Assembly (NCBI RefSeq): GCF_032854445.1
Contig: NC_088302.1
Location: forward strand, 2,106,001 to 2,170,000
Direction of reading: 5' to 3'
Source: Liolophura sinensis
Taxonomy: Eukaryota > Mollusca > Polyplacophora > Chitonida > Chitonidae
DNA length: 64,000 bases
Shown: piece by piece, positions 11,268-23,569 of the stretch
How the letters are laid out: every line of letters begins with the position of its first letter
How positions within the stretch are numbered: position 1 is the first letter of the stretch
The notes under the pieces: model-generated
What the model was told of the DNA's origin: nothing
The model's database searches: none
Seen by the model: the letters and a program-made list of their open reading frames with translations, nothing else
Translations under genes and position numbers: made by a program

Positions 11268-12942
11268 ATCCCATCCTACAGCATACACTATCCCATCCTA
11301 CAACATGAACTATCCCTCCCTACAGCATGAACTATCCCATCCTACAGCATACACTATCCCATCCTACAGCATACACTATCCAGTCCTACAGCATGAACTA
11401 TCCCATCCTACAGCATGAACTATCCCATCCTACAGCATGAACTATCCCATCCTACAGCATGAACTATGTCATCCTACAGCATACACTATCCCATCCTACA
11501 GCATAAACTATGTCATCCTACAGCGTGAACTATCCCATCCTACAGCATGAACTATCCCATTCTACGGCATACACTATCCCATCCTACAACATGAACTATC
11601 CCATTCGACAGCATACACTATCCCACCCTACAGCATACACTATCCCATCCTACAGCACACACTATCCCATCCTACAGCAGAAACTATCCCATCCTACAGC
11701 ACACACTATCCCATCCTACAGCATACACTATCCCATCCTACAGCACACACTATCCCATCCTACAGCACACACTATCCCATCCTACAGCATGAACTATCCC
11801 ACCCTACAGCATGCACTATCCCATCCTACAGCATACACTATCCCATCCTACAGCATGAACTATTCCATCCTACAGCATGCACCATCCCATCCTACAGCAC
11901 ACACTATCCCATCCTGCAGCATGAACTATTCCATCCTACAGCAAGAACTATCCCATCCTACAGCATACACTATCCCATCCTACAGCATGAACTATCCCAC
12001 CCTACAGCATGCGCTATCCCATCCTACAGCATACACTATCCCATCCTACAGCAAGAACTATCCCACCCTACAGCATGCACTATCCCATCCTACAGCATAC
12101 ACTATCCCATCCTACAGCATGAACTATGTCATCCTACAGCATACACTATCCCATCCTACAGCATAAACTATGTCATCCTACAGCATGAACTATCCCATCC
12201 TACAGCATGAACTATCCCATTCTACGGCATACACTATCCCATCCTACAACATGAACTATCCCATTCGACAGCATACACTATCCCATCCTACAGCATACAC
12301 TATCCCATCCTACAGCACACACTATCCCATCCTACAGCATACACTATCCCATCCTACAGCATGAACTATCCCACCCTACAGCATGCACTATCCCATCCTA
12401 CAGCATACACTATCCCATCCTACAGCATGAACTATTCCATCCTACAGCATGCACCATCCCATCCTACAGCACACACTATCCCATCCTGCAGCATGAACTA
12501 TTCCATCCTACAGCAAGAACTATCCCATCCTACAGCATACACTATCCCATCCTACAGCATGAACTATCCCACCCTACAGCATGCGCTATCCCATCCTACA
12601 GCATACACTATCCCATCCTACAGCAAGAACTATCCCACCCTACAGCATGCACTATCCCATCCTACAGCATACACTATCCCATCCTACAGCATGAACTATT
12701 CCATCCTACAGCAAGAACTATCCCATCCTACAGCATACACTGTCCCATCCTACAGCACACACTATCCCATCCTACAGCATACACTGTCCCATCCTACAGC
12801 ATACACTATCCCATCCTACAGCATGAACTATCCCATTCTACAGCATACACTATCCCATCCTAGAGCATGAACTGTCCCATCCTACAGTATGTACTATCTC
12901 ATCCTACAACATAGACCATCCCATCCTACAGCATACATATGT
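11268..12942. repeat. 22-bp minisatellite, about 76 copies, with a 660-bp higher-order repeat
   Basis: Units are ACTATCCCATCCTACAGC plus ATAC, ATGA, ACAC or AAGA. The unit length is 1 mod 3 and lacks plus-strand stops, so long frames (11510-12166, 12170-12364, 12361-12870) read a 22-residue repeat; I treat these as artefacts. The variant series around 11457-11630 (ACTATGTCATCC, ACGGCATACAC, CATTCGACAGC) reappears at 12117-12290, offset 660 bp or exactly 30 units, so a long block was duplicated. Confidence 0.95.
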
Positions 12943-12959
12943 GTTAGCAAAAAGAGAGA

Positions 12960-13740
12960 TTTTATGTATCACTTTGTGAATATATGAAATACATAACCTG
13001 CAAAGCAACCAATCAGTCACTGGAAAACAACCCGACTGAACTAATAAGACAAAAACAAGGAGAAACTGTTAGAATGTTTACCTGTTTCATTTCACAGACA
13101 AAATCCTGTTTTCACAAGTCTGTATTATAGAAAGTCAAATGGAGACGAGCGGTTGACAGACCTTAGCGTTAGAGTGTATGAGTGGGTGATTAACTTACTC
13201 TGCAAGTGAAATAATCAATCTACCGTTAGGCAACCCAAATAAACGAATTCATCAAAAACAAGACAACACAAACTGTTACATGTTATATAAAATCACCTGT
13301 TTCATTCACTCCAGATCATTATACCACACAGCCTTTTTTTATGTGCCTGTGTTATAGAAAGTGTAAGCGATCGAGTAGAGATGAGCAGGCTGACAGACAT
13401 TAACGTTAGATGGCGGACACATGCGGGGTATTGATATGGCGGACACATGCGGGGTATTGATACCGCCGCCACATGAGCTAATAAAGTCCATTCATGAGAC
13501 TCCAGCAGAACGATTGCTCTTAACACAATCCATTATTTCTGCTACAACTGAATTAGCCTACATGGAGCCATTTAACTGTGATAAGTTAGCTTCTTTTCTC
13601 GAATTATTGGCAAACTGGGGCATCTATTGTATGTCCGACTTGTTCACTGCAAACTAGTTCATCAGAATTGATTCCCAAACTGCACACAGTGTTAAATTGG
13701 CTGGACAGTGAGAGGAAGCCTCCTCTTGTAACTCCTGGAG
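12960..13740 (+). repeat. DR1 dispersed repeat, module d, long copy
   Basis: One of the fullest module d copies. It carries TGTTATAGAAAGTGTAAGCG, GACAGACATTAACGTTAGATGG, GAGCTAATAAAGTCCATTC, GATAAGTTAGCTTCTTTTC, GTATGTCCGACTTGTTCACT and TTAAATTGGCTGGACAGTGAG. The same series occurs at 24885-25350 and reversed at 21955-22330 and 35755-36115. Internally, TTATAGAAAGT...GACAGAC occurs twice (13125-13170 and 13350-13400). A 14-bp ATGGCGGACACATG is also duplicated at 13410 and 13436. Confidence 0.75.
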
Positions 13741-13964
13741 TAGAGTAGTGAACGGTCTGGCATCGTCTTTTATCAGGACATGGACACAGTGCAGGTTGTC
13801 CTCACGTCAACCTGCCAGCGCCAACTTAAATGTTGTAACAACTTCTAAATATGTCTATTTACCTTTTGGCGTCAGACTAAGATACAGTTCAGATATTAAT
13901 GGGGTTTCACTACTACAAATGTCTACTTGAAACAAACAGTGATAATTTCTGGTATTTATACCTG

Positions 13965-15360
13965 GTATTGGTATTCCAAACAATGGTTGTTAGCATGACA
14001 CCTTCTGATGAACTGTTTGGCAGTGAAAAAATCGAACATAGAAAAATGTTGTTTTGATTCGCTAGTAAACCTAGACAGAAATTCATAGATACCTCTAAAT
14101 TTGACCCTTAATAAGGTAATTTAATTTTAACACAAGTAATACATCCGTTAAATAGTTGTATAGTTGTGGTATAAACCAAAACGATGAATTACCTAATGCT
14201 AGATCGCATTTATAATAGCCATTCGGTTGTATTTAAAAATATTGTTACATGCTTTCTTAACAATTGTGTATATCTCAAAAAAAAAGGCAAATAAGGCAAT
14301 CACGTGTCTGATAATTATCAAAATATGTAGTCATATTGACTGAAACTCACAGCCGGCTAACTCCAGGATATAAGAATTGACTGACATAATCAGCGATATT
14401 TCATACTGTCGTTGTCTTTTCGTTCTGGGCATTTCGGTTTTCTGAAGACGACTGACCGTCTACTTTTAGTCGGGGGTCGAACTTATCTGGGGTATAAGTT
14501 GAGGACTTACAAAGAACCAGTCCAGGAGAGCGAGACGAGGATAAGGGCACTACGAAGATAGAGCGACGTTACACCCTGACTATCAAGTTCTCAGTAAATT
14601 GCTTCACGATAATAAAACCTGCTGAAAAAACACCATACAGTCATCCATATTTCACGCAAAATCACACAAGTAGACACTTAGAAGACTTCGCCAAACAATG
14701 GAGACAAAAATGATGATTTCTGACCTAGGCTCCAAATACCTTCAAACCTGATTATTATTTAAATGTCCTTCTCCAGGTTTTCGTTGTAATGTAATTAATA
14801 TCGAAGCTTTCATATTTTCGCTTTAATGTTGTTTAACTGTGAATCAAAACATATGGGAATGGGTTCGTTGTTCACAATTTTTGTGTGCACTACTTATATT
14901 AGAGCAATGCATCTCAGACCTCCTGTATAAACGCTAAAACAAGTCTCATATTTCAGAGTGAATATCTAGATCTGTCATTCGATAGTACACCACACTTTTA
15001 TTATGGGTCTATATTTAGACACTTTCCCCACACCCCCCTCCAATGCCACAGACACAGCCGTGTTTTACAAGGGCCAGATGACGGTGATGTATAGGACGAT
15101 AATCAGGTCAGTTCTGTACTGTCCGACAGTCACATGTGTTGATACCAATGATCGGACCAAACTAGCATTGCATGAACCTCAGTATTAACATACATTTTGA
15201 TTACTTTATTTATTTCATTTTTGTTTAAATCAATATTCAAGAATGAGTACTCTTGTAAACAGAGAACGTAATCATGTAATAACACAAGCATTTCTAAAAC
15301 TGATAAATACTGACGATTTCACAAGCACTTAAGTATACTACAAAATACTATAGATCTATA
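13965..15360. repeat. Right copy of a diverged segmental duplication (partner about 1615-4500)
   Basis: Collinear with the left copy at several anchor points, but shorter, because the 29-bp and 16-bp arrays are missing. The single 29-bp-like unit near 14480 marks the position of the left array. The short plus frame 15003-15188 has no recognisable domain. Confidence 0.55.
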
Positions 15361-17084
15361 CGTCAAAACAGACATTCATGTACCAGCCATCAACCAAAAT
15401 GGACGTTTCAACCCAATTATCGCAAGGCCAATTCCCAAAACGAGGTTTAAAACAAAACACCTAAGAGCTAAGGAAGTATATTAAGCACGAAATTAGGACG
15501 GAATCATGCAAAACAAGCAGTCAGCAGTCTTCGATGATATTGAAAAGACACAAGTAATATTCTAGGCGGATGGGTGAAACCACTATCCAGTTTTTTTTTA
15601 TATAGGATGACATATAAACATATTGTCAATAACCCAGATGTAGATCTCAGTTACACTTTGAATGAAACTGTTCATATATTCAAAGTGTTGATCTTATTTA
15701 ACACGATGTATATAACACCCCTAGCCGCGGGCAAAGTGAAGTTAAACACAGTCATGTAGGAGCAACTTTACAAGCCAACACCCTGTACACAAATGTTGCT
15801 ACTTCCCAACATTAGGAAAATCCCCTATCGCCGTAAAACATGTTATAATTGTTTCTAACGATCACTTAATACCAAATCAATTGTGTTTAGGGTCTACAGC
15901 TTTAACCTGTCTTAACCAGCCTTCTACTCTTGTCACGCTGAAAACTGTGCATTGTGCTTAACTTGACTTTCCAAAAACTAAACGTTCAGTTGGTGGACAC
16001 GTATACACGGGATTTAGCGACTGGGAAAAGATGACCTCACAGTTTAGACAGGGATTTAAATAATTCTGGGGTAATCAGCTAAAATGTGTCTAAATTAACA
16101 ACGAATCTCAAAAATTCCACAACTACTTATTACTTGGGGTGTTCTCGTCACATGGATATATTTGTCTCTGTTTTTTTAGAGTGTTGAGCAAGCTTTACAC
16201 TCGTAACCTCAGATGCATATCTTGTCATTCGTTACCCAATCACCTCCTAATAAATACAGATCCATTCTCTGTTAAAACAGCTTCGTGACTCAGTTATCAG
16301 AGAGCCAGTCAAGTGATCAAGTTGAAAGCTGACTGCCGGACGTGAGTGATACACGTGAGTGCCGGACAACTAAATGAATTATGAACGATATTAATAAAGA
16401 AATGTCAGCATTAAAGTACTGAACTGAAACATAAGTTTTTTCAGATGGCTGATCAGGTAAATACGGCTAATTTGAAAAAGACAGGTTAGTATCCTCGCCA
16501 TCTAGCATTGGAAAATCACTGCCAGTTAATCGACTCGAAGTCGAGACACCAAACAGCAACAACGGCCGATCAACCAACAAACTCGTTCAAAAGGTTTGAA
16601 CAGTGTTGCTATAATTTCCTACGAGTCAGCAAGTGGATAGACATTCTGCCAGTGGGTTTCATTGATTCACGCAACTATTAAAGATTCATGTCACGGGGAA
16701 TTCTCCAAGTTGACCTATAACGGAGAATGGATCTAACTTTGTTAGTAGGTAATCGAGTAAAGAATGACGAGATAGGCCAGATATCATGGGTGTAAACGAT
16801 CCTAACTTCCACCCATTCCCTGGGACACTTTATCTGACCACACACACTCGCTATACATATGACCGTGTTTACCAGTCTCAGTGGAGAACCACTAATTCAC
16901 TATGGCACCGAAAGCATAGCCACACCACTCGTCGTCTAAAACAGGACTATATGGGATGTTTGAACCCTACACCGTCAGCTAATTCCTGTTGTGCACCGAA
17001 TGTAAGGAGAGTGTCCTAGTTGGTTACGATAACGAGGCTTTGCGAAGAGAGCCTGATCCTAAATCCCCACAAGGAGTCCACAGA
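15361..17084. other. No gene recognised
   Basis: About 1.7 kb with only short open frames (15574-15759, 16786-17019, 16989-17180), none with a recognisable domain or convincing splice sites. No repeats obvious by eye. Confidence 0.45.
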
Positions 17085-17365
17085 AGAGCTCAGCTGTATT
17101 GTGTCCTAACTATGTTAGTCCACGTGATAATTCGTATTTGTCAATATCCAGACTTAGGGTCAGGCCTAAGTGGACAATAACTCTCCAGTCACAAGAATAT
17201 ATAAGGTCAGGTTTAGCGTGTTCTGTTTGTTCCTCGCCAAATTGGATGTCCTTTAGCCGTTTTTATACTAAGTTCCTGTGAAATCAGGCCTTTGGGATTC
17301 ACGCCAATACTTGTACAGAAAGGTCAGTGTGATACACAGGGGTATGGAGGTAAAAGACATTATTC
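17085..17365 (+). repeat. DR1 dispersed repeat, module b and part of c
   Basis: TGTCCTAACTATGTTAGTCC, CCAGACTTAGGGTCAGGCC, TAAGTGGACAATAACTCTCC, CTCGCCAAATTGGATGTCC and AGAAAGGTCAGTGTGATACA are shared. The closest relative in the window is the reversed copy at 27705-28090. Confidence 0.75.
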
Positions 17366-17387
17366 ACTCACAAGCAGTTTTTAAGTT

Positions 17388-19382
17388 GAAATGATCAGTC
17401 CAGCAGGTAAATGGTTCAGGTGGTGAGTTTATAAATTAAAAGGTTTAGGCAGTTAGTTCATCAGGTGAAAGCTTCCGGTGGTCAGTTCATCAGGTAAAGG
17501 GTTGGGATGGTCAGTCCATCAGGTAAAAGGTTCAGGTGCTCAGTTCATCAGGCAAAAGGTTGAGATGGTCACTGTATCAGGCAAAAGGTTTAGACAGTCA
17601 GTTCTTGAAGTAAAAGTTCAGGTGGTCAGTCAGTCAGGTAGAAGGTTTAGGTGCTGTGTTTAGAAGTTAAAAGGTTCACAGGCAATCAGTTTATCAGATA
17701 AATGATTTAATTGCTCAGTTCATCAGGTAAATGATTCAGGTGCTCAGTTTATAAGTTAAAAGGTTCATTCAGTCAGTTTTTGAAGTAAAAGGTTCGGGCA
17801 GTCAGTTCATCAGTAAAAAGGTTTAGGCAGTCAGTTCATCAGGTAAATGTTTAAGATTCTCAGTTTATAAGTTAAAAAATTCAGGCAGTCAGTTCTTGAA
17901 GTAAAAGGTTCAGGTGGCCAGTTTAACAGTTCAACAGGTAAAAGGTTCAGGTAGTCATTTCTTGAAGTAAAGGGTTCAAGCAGTCAGTTCATCAGGTAAA
18001 AGGTTCACGTGGTCAGTTCATAGGATAAAAGGCTAAGATGGTCACTCTATCAGGTAAATGGTTCGGGTGGTTAGTTCATAAGTCAAAAGGTTCAGGCAGT
18101 TAGTTCTTGAAGTAAAAGGTCCAGGCAGTCAACTCATCAGGTAAAAAGTTGAGATGGTCAGTCCATCAGGTAAAAAGTTTAGGTTGTCAGTTCATCAGGT
18201 AAAAGGTTGAGATGGTCAGTCGATCAGGTAAAAGGTTTAGGTGGTCAGTTCATCAGGTAAAAGGTTGATATGTTCAATCCATTAAATAAATTGGTCACGT
18301 GCTCAGTTTATAAGTTAAAAGGTTCAAGCTGTCAGTCCATCAGGTAAAAGTTTCAGGTGGTCAGTTCATTAGGTAAATGGTTCAGGTTCTCAGTATATAA
18401 GATAAAAGGTTTAGGCAGTCAGTTCATCAGGTAAAAGGTTCACGTGGTCAGTTCATCGGATAAAAGGCTGAGATGGTCAGTCCATAAGGTAAAAGGTTCA
18501 GATGGCCAGTTTAACAGTTCAACAGGTAAAAGGTTCAGGTGGTCAGTCCATCAGATAAATGGTTCAGGTGATCAGTTCATCAGGTAAATTGTTCAGGTGC
18601 TCACTTGATAAATTAAAAGGTTCAGGCAGTCAGTTCTTTAAGTAAAAGTTCAGGCAGTCATTTCATCAGGTAAAAGGTTCAGACAGTTAGTTTATCAGGT
18701 AACAGGTTCAGGAGGTCAGTTCATCAGGTAAAAGGTTCAGGTGGTCAGCCCATCAGGTAAAAGGTTCAGGCGGTCAATTCATCAGGTGAAAGGTTCAGAC
18801 AGTCAGATGATCAGGTAAAAGGTTCAGGCGGTCATTTCATCAGGTGAAAGGTTCAGACAGTCAGATCATCAGGTAAAAGGTTCAGGCGGTCAGCTCTTCA
18901 GGTAAAAGATCCTGGCAGTCAGTCCACGAGGGAAAATATTCGGGCAATCTGTCCATGAGGTAAAAGTTTGAGGCAGTGAGTCCATTAAGTGAATGATTCA
19001 GGCTATCAGGCCATAAGGTAAAAGATTCTGTCAGTCAGTCCATCAGGTAACAGATTCAGGGAGTCGGTCCATGACGTAAAAGATTCAGACAGTCGGTCCA
19101 TGACGTAAAAGATTCAGGCAGTCGGTCCATGACGTAAAAGATTCAGGCAGTCGGTCCATGACGTAAAAGATTCAGGCAGTCGGTCCATGACGTAAAAGAT
19201 TCTGTCAGTCAGTCCATCAGGTAACAGATTCAGGCAGTCGGTCCATGACGTAAAAGATTCAGGCAGTCGGTCCATGACGTAAAAGATTCAGGCAGTCGGT
19301 CCATGACGTAAAAGATTCAGGCAGTCGGTCCATGACGTAAAAGATTCAGGCAGTTGGTCCATCATGTAAAAGATTCAGGACA
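17388..19382. repeat. 29-bp minisatellite, about 69 copies
   Basis: Units of the type TCAGTTCATCAGGTAAAAGG plus TTCAGGTGG. They change at the right end (from about 19040) to a homogeneous subtype, CGGTCCATGACGTAAAAG plus ATTCAGGCAGT. Within that subtype a marker unit with GATTCTGTCAGTCAGTCC at 19024 recurs at 19198, 174 bp or six units later, showing a higher-order block. Confidence 0.95.
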
Positions 19383-19679
19383 TCATCATATGTATCAAAC
19401 TGACAGACTACTGACATGTGAATAATCACTTAACATTTTCTTATGGCTTTCACATTTACTTAGAAAGATACGCGTTAACAGCTGGCGTTAGTCAAGCTCT
19501 TAGTTAAAGGTTTGACCGCAAATGAGAGATGACATGAACAGATAGCTACCAGATACACCATAAGGCTCATTCATAATCATACACTTGTAACTTACTCATC
19601 GAATTCGTCACTTATTACTCAGTAACGATGCCAACGGATAACTAGACTCCAATTCATACATTGACCTTAAATAAAGAGA
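19383..19679. other. Unassigned spacer
   Basis: Nothing recognisable; separates the 29-bp array from a DR1 fragment. Confidence 0.4.
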
Positions 19680-19915
19680 CAAGACAGCTGTGTTCTGCAT
19701 TCTTAGGGGCAGAGCCATCCATTAACAATAAATAGTCTCCCGATGTCTCATCTCAATTGTTTAATTCACTTCCGCTGTCACTATCGGCCGAGCAAGCCTG
19801 TTGGTACCGAAGAGACCGGGTAAGCATCATCTGGGGAACGGGACGGACTAGGATAATGCTGATGAACATGTCTGGTGAGAAAACAGTTGTTGATGGGAGG
19901 GCTATACATGTTGAA
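19680..19915 (+). repeat. DR1 dispersed repeat, module e, diverged
   Basis: CTCATCTCAATTGTTTAATTCACTTCCG, ATCGGCCGAGCAAGCCTGTTGG and GATGAACATGTCTGGTGAGAAAACAG correspond to 39050-39200 and 43440-43590. Words are quoted in part; the match continues across the region with scattered changes. Confidence 0.65.
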
Positions 19916-19918
19916 GTC

Positions 19919-20045
19919 GACTGGCTGGCCTTGTGTCCTCAATTCAAACAGTCTTGTTATAAGACCGTGGTTGATTGATGACGTCCTTATGAAAACCGGT
20001 CGCACTTGTCATGCACATGAACGTATATGCCTACCTGTTTGTGAC
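19919..20045. repeat. Flank duplicated with 20592-20702
   Basis: GACTGGCTGGCCTTGTGTCC through CATGAACGTATATGCCTACC occurs here and again at 20592-20693, with a short deletion in the second copy. The two copies bracket the second 29-bp array block, so array and flank were duplicated together. Confidence 0.85.
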
Positions 20046-20150
20046 CTACCCCTTAGCAGGCAATAGCCTCAGTAGGCATATCCCTTAGTAGGCATATCCC
20101 TTAGTTGGCATATGCCTAAGCAGGTATATCCCTTAGCAGACATATGCCTT
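20046..20150. repeat. 16-bp short tandem repeat, about 5-6 copies
   Basis: Units of the type AGGCATATCCCTTAGT, with GGCATATGCCTAAGC variants. It lies immediately before the second 29-bp block. Confidence 0.8.
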
Positions 20151-20151
20151 A

Positions 20152-20591
20152 AAATTAAAAGCTTCAGGCAGTCAGTCCCTGAAGTAAAAGGTTCAGGCAG
20201 TCAGTTCATCAGGTAAAAGGTTTAGGCAGTCAGTTCATCAGGTAAAAGGTTCACGTGGTCAGTTCATCGGATAAAAGGCTGAGATGGTCACTCCATAAGG
20301 TAAAAGGTTCAGATGGCCAGTTTAACAGTTCAACAGGTAAAAGGTTCAGGTGGTCAGTCCATCAGGTAAATGGTTCAGGTGATCAGTTCATCAGGTAAAT
20401 GGTTCAGGTACTCACTTGATAAGTTAAAAGGTTCAGGCAGTCAGTTCTTTAAGTAAAAAGTTCAGGCAGTCAGTTCATCAGGTAAAAGGTTCAGACAGTT
20501 AGTTCATCTGCTAAACGGTTCAGGCGGTCAGTTCATCAGGTAAAAGCTACAGACGGTCAGTACATCAGGTAAAAGGTTCAGGTGGTCAGTG
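20152..20591. repeat. 29-bp minisatellite, second block, about 15 copies
   Basis: The variant order here (GGATAAAAGGCTGAGATGG, GGCCAGTTTAACAGTTCAAC, TCACTTGATAAGTTAAAAGG, GTTCTTTAAGTAAAA) matches 18407-18690, about 1.81 kb upstream. It is therefore a duplicate of part of the first block, not an independent expansion. Confidence 0.92.
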
Positions 20592-20791
20592 GACTGGCTG
20601 GCCTTGTGTCCTCATCTCAAAGAGTCTTGTTTATTGATGACGTCCTTATGAAAACCGGTCGCACTTGTCATGCACATGAACGTATATGCCTACCTTTTTT
20701 TTAACAACCAAATGTTAGAAACATTTCACGGAGACACCCCCAATACTATAGGAGTTTCATGAATACTATCCGATAGAAAGGCTTTAAGTTA

Positions 20792-21583
20792 AAGCTTTAT
20801 CCCATCGTAAATCGGGGTCAGTGTCCGGGCTAAGGACCAGATCAAAGTGAACATTAAGTCTCCAGTCCCTAGAAATGTTCTTGTTTCGTGTTGTATTCCA
20901 CAAGCTTTATCCCATCGTAAATCGGGGTCAGTGTCCGGGCTAAGGACCAAATCAAAGTGAACATTAAGTCTCCAGTCACTAGAGATGTTCTTGTTTCGTG
21001 TTGTATTCCACAAGCTTTATCCCATCGTAAATCGGGGTCAGTGTCCGGGCTAAGGACCAAATCAAAGTGAACATTAAGTCTCCAGTCACTAGAGATGTTC
21101 TTGTTTCGTGTTGTATTCCACAAGCTTTATCCCATCGTAAATCGGGGTCAGTGTCCGGGCTAAGGACCAGATCAAAGTGAACATTAAGTCTCCAGTCACT
21201 AGAGATGTTCTTGTTTCGTGTTGTATTCCACAAGCTTTATCCCATCGTAAATCGGGGTCAGTGTCCGGGCTAGGGACCAGATCAAAGTGAACATTAAGTC
21301 TCCAGTCACTAGAAATGTTCTTGTTTCGTGTTGTATTCCACAAGCTTTATCCCATCGTAAATCGGGGTCAGTGTCCGGGCTAAGGACCAAATCAAAGTGA
21401 ACATTAAGTCTCCAGTCACTAGAGATGTTCTTGTTTCGTGTTGTATTGCACAAGCTTTATCCCATCGTAAATCGGGGTCAGGGTCCGGGCTAAGGACCAG
21501 ATCAAAGTGAACATTAAGTCTCCAGTCACTAGAAATGTTCTTGTTTCGTGTTGTATTCCACAAACTTTATCCCATCGTAAATG
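20792..21583. repeat. 110-bp satellite, 7 units plus partial
   Basis: Nearly identical units start with AAGCTTTATCCCATCGTAAA at 20792, 20902, 21012, 21122, 21232, 21342 and 21452, with a partial at 21562. Each contains GGTCAGTGTCCGGGCTAAGG and TTAAGTCTCCAGTCACTAG, which is DR1 module b (compare 24008-24062). Unit differences are single bases. The overlapping 84-codon minus frames are repeat artefacts. Confidence 0.97.
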
Positions 21584-21954
21584 CTTTTGGAATTCATCCT
21601 ATCGTGAATGTTTTTGTATTCAACAGTGCGTTAAAAAATCCGAATCAAAACGTCAAATTTGTTTGTTGCAGTTCATGACTTGAAGACATATTAACACAAT
21701 GAGACATCTGAAAAAGGAACGCAACGATTTGTCAGGATGGGCTGAAATTTGACCTTCGGCATAAGCTAAATTTTCGGAATCAGTGTAAAGGTCTAAATTT
21801 GCTGAATCTTGATGTCTGCTTCAAACTCTATAATGGCTGCTGACATTTAAAAAAGGATTTTTGAATTCCAGCAGACTGTTTTATATTAGACAATCAAAAG
21901 AATAAAACGGAATGATATTTTGTAATGTTTAGAGTGAAAAGTTGCAAGTTATTT

Positions 21955-22560
21955 TAGTCGCTGTACGACCGCCCCAATGTCCTGATTTAAAATCGTGGTC
22001 TCAGGCCGTTCACTACTGAAGGATTCCGCTGACTGTCCGGTCAATTCAACATTGCGTGCAGGTTGGGAATCAACTCTGATGAAGTGGTCGGCAGTAAACA
22101 AGTCGGACATACAAAAGACCCCTCGGTTTACCATTAAACCAAGAAAAGAAGCTAATTGATCACAGTCAAATCGCCTAGTGTGGGCTAATTCAATTTTAGA
22201 AGAAATTATGGATTTTTTAAAGGACGATCGTTTGCTGGAATCTCATGAACAGACTTTATTAAAGCATATCGGGACTGTTTCAAAACCCGTTATGTGTCCG
22301 CCATCTAATGCTAAAGTCAGTTTCTCATTTGTATGCCACAACATAGGCTGATTCAAAAACGAAAATCTAGGGATTTATTTTTTGTTGTAAGAGTTTCGCA
22401 AGAGCTAATTTTTGTAACAACAAACTTGTGTTTTTGGCAAATTCGTGTTTTTATGGTAACCGAACACGATATGTGAATATGTAATGATGTAAATGGAGTC
22501 CTGAATTCTTGTTCAACGCATTACATGAAACCGTCGCTCATTATAATCTGCCAAACACAT
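21955..22560 (-). repeat. DR1 module d plus downstream flank, minus orientation
   Basis: CGCCCCAATGTCCTGATTTAA, CCGGTCAATTCAACATTGCG, AAACAAGTCGGACATACAAAA, AGAAAAGAAGCTAATTGATC and GGACGATCGTTTGCTGGAAT (each in part) match 35765-36070 in the same orientation and 13395-13735 reversed. Similarity to 36100-36550 continues beyond the module (GCTGATTCAAAA, GATATGTGAATATGTAAT, ATGGAGTCC), so these two copies share a longer segment. Confidence 0.7.
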
Positions 22561-23569
22561 GTGAACATGGGGTTAAAACACACGTGAACAAGGGGTGTGT
22601 GAAAATGGCGCACGATAATTTTCAGCGATACGGTGCATTACTCAGTTTGAAGGGACAACTGAACTAAACAAAAAATAGTCTTTGAAGACTATTCAAAGTT
22701 AAAATTTCTATATCAACTGTTTTTTTTGGGGGGGGGGGGGGGCATGGAAACCATGTTCTCGGTGGAAACTTCGTTACGCCTGTCACTAGTGTACTTGTGT
22801 GTCTACATCTTCGGATCTGCTTATCCTACGTCATAAGCTTCAGGGTACCATGCATATATAACCCTGACCAACGTTATACGAGAAAAAGACATGCTGGATA
22901 TGACGTTACAATGTTATCAGAGTCATGAATCATCTCAGAATGTAGATTTTCTCCACAACTCCTGGATAAAATCGCAGACCCTGCGAGCATTATTAGGTTT
23001 TGGTGAACGTTATACCAGGATTCAAGAAAGCAAGTTATTACTACAAAAACTGCATGGTGTGTCAAGGTTATTCAATCAAACGTCTTCACTCTAAGTTTCT
23101 CAAGATTTGCATTGACCGTATTTATACGAACAGGGCGTTTAGAATCTCTGGCACTGTGCTTCCTGACTGAGTCTTATTCCGCTTAACCAGGATTTGGGGG
23201 CCTTATAGTCATCGCGACGGTTGGACATATGAACAATTGCAATCAAAGCGCAACTAAGCGCAACATGCTTTGATTATCGACATATTCAATTATACCAGCA
23301 TGATACACGTTTTGAATACTGATATCATTCATTCGTCTAAAACATCCCTTGCGTCTTTCCAGCATCAATGAAAACTGTCGAATGCTTTACTTTGCCTTGC
23401 ACTGTTCTAGTTTCGTCCTGTGTGCACTGTGTTACTTCTTTTGGGGTTCGAGTTAAGTATCGTTTGGTGAATTGGAAATGCTACTATCGACCGGGAACGC
23501 TCATTTTGGCTGAATGTCTATTTCGACACATACACCCAACATATAATTAGTTAAACTGGTTGAAGAAAT
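22561..23569. other. No gene recognised; T8-G15 tract at 22720-22742
   Basis: Contains a T8 followed by a 15-G run. Short frames on both strands (22874-23065, 22891-23094, 23368-23550) carry no domain. Confidence 0.45.

Noticed and set aside
11510-12870. Three consecutive plus-strand frames (218, 64 and 169 codons) encoding a 22-residue repeat
   Set aside because: They are produced by the 22-bp tandem array, whose unit has no stop and shifts frame each copy. No non-repeat domain, splice site or start context supports coding.
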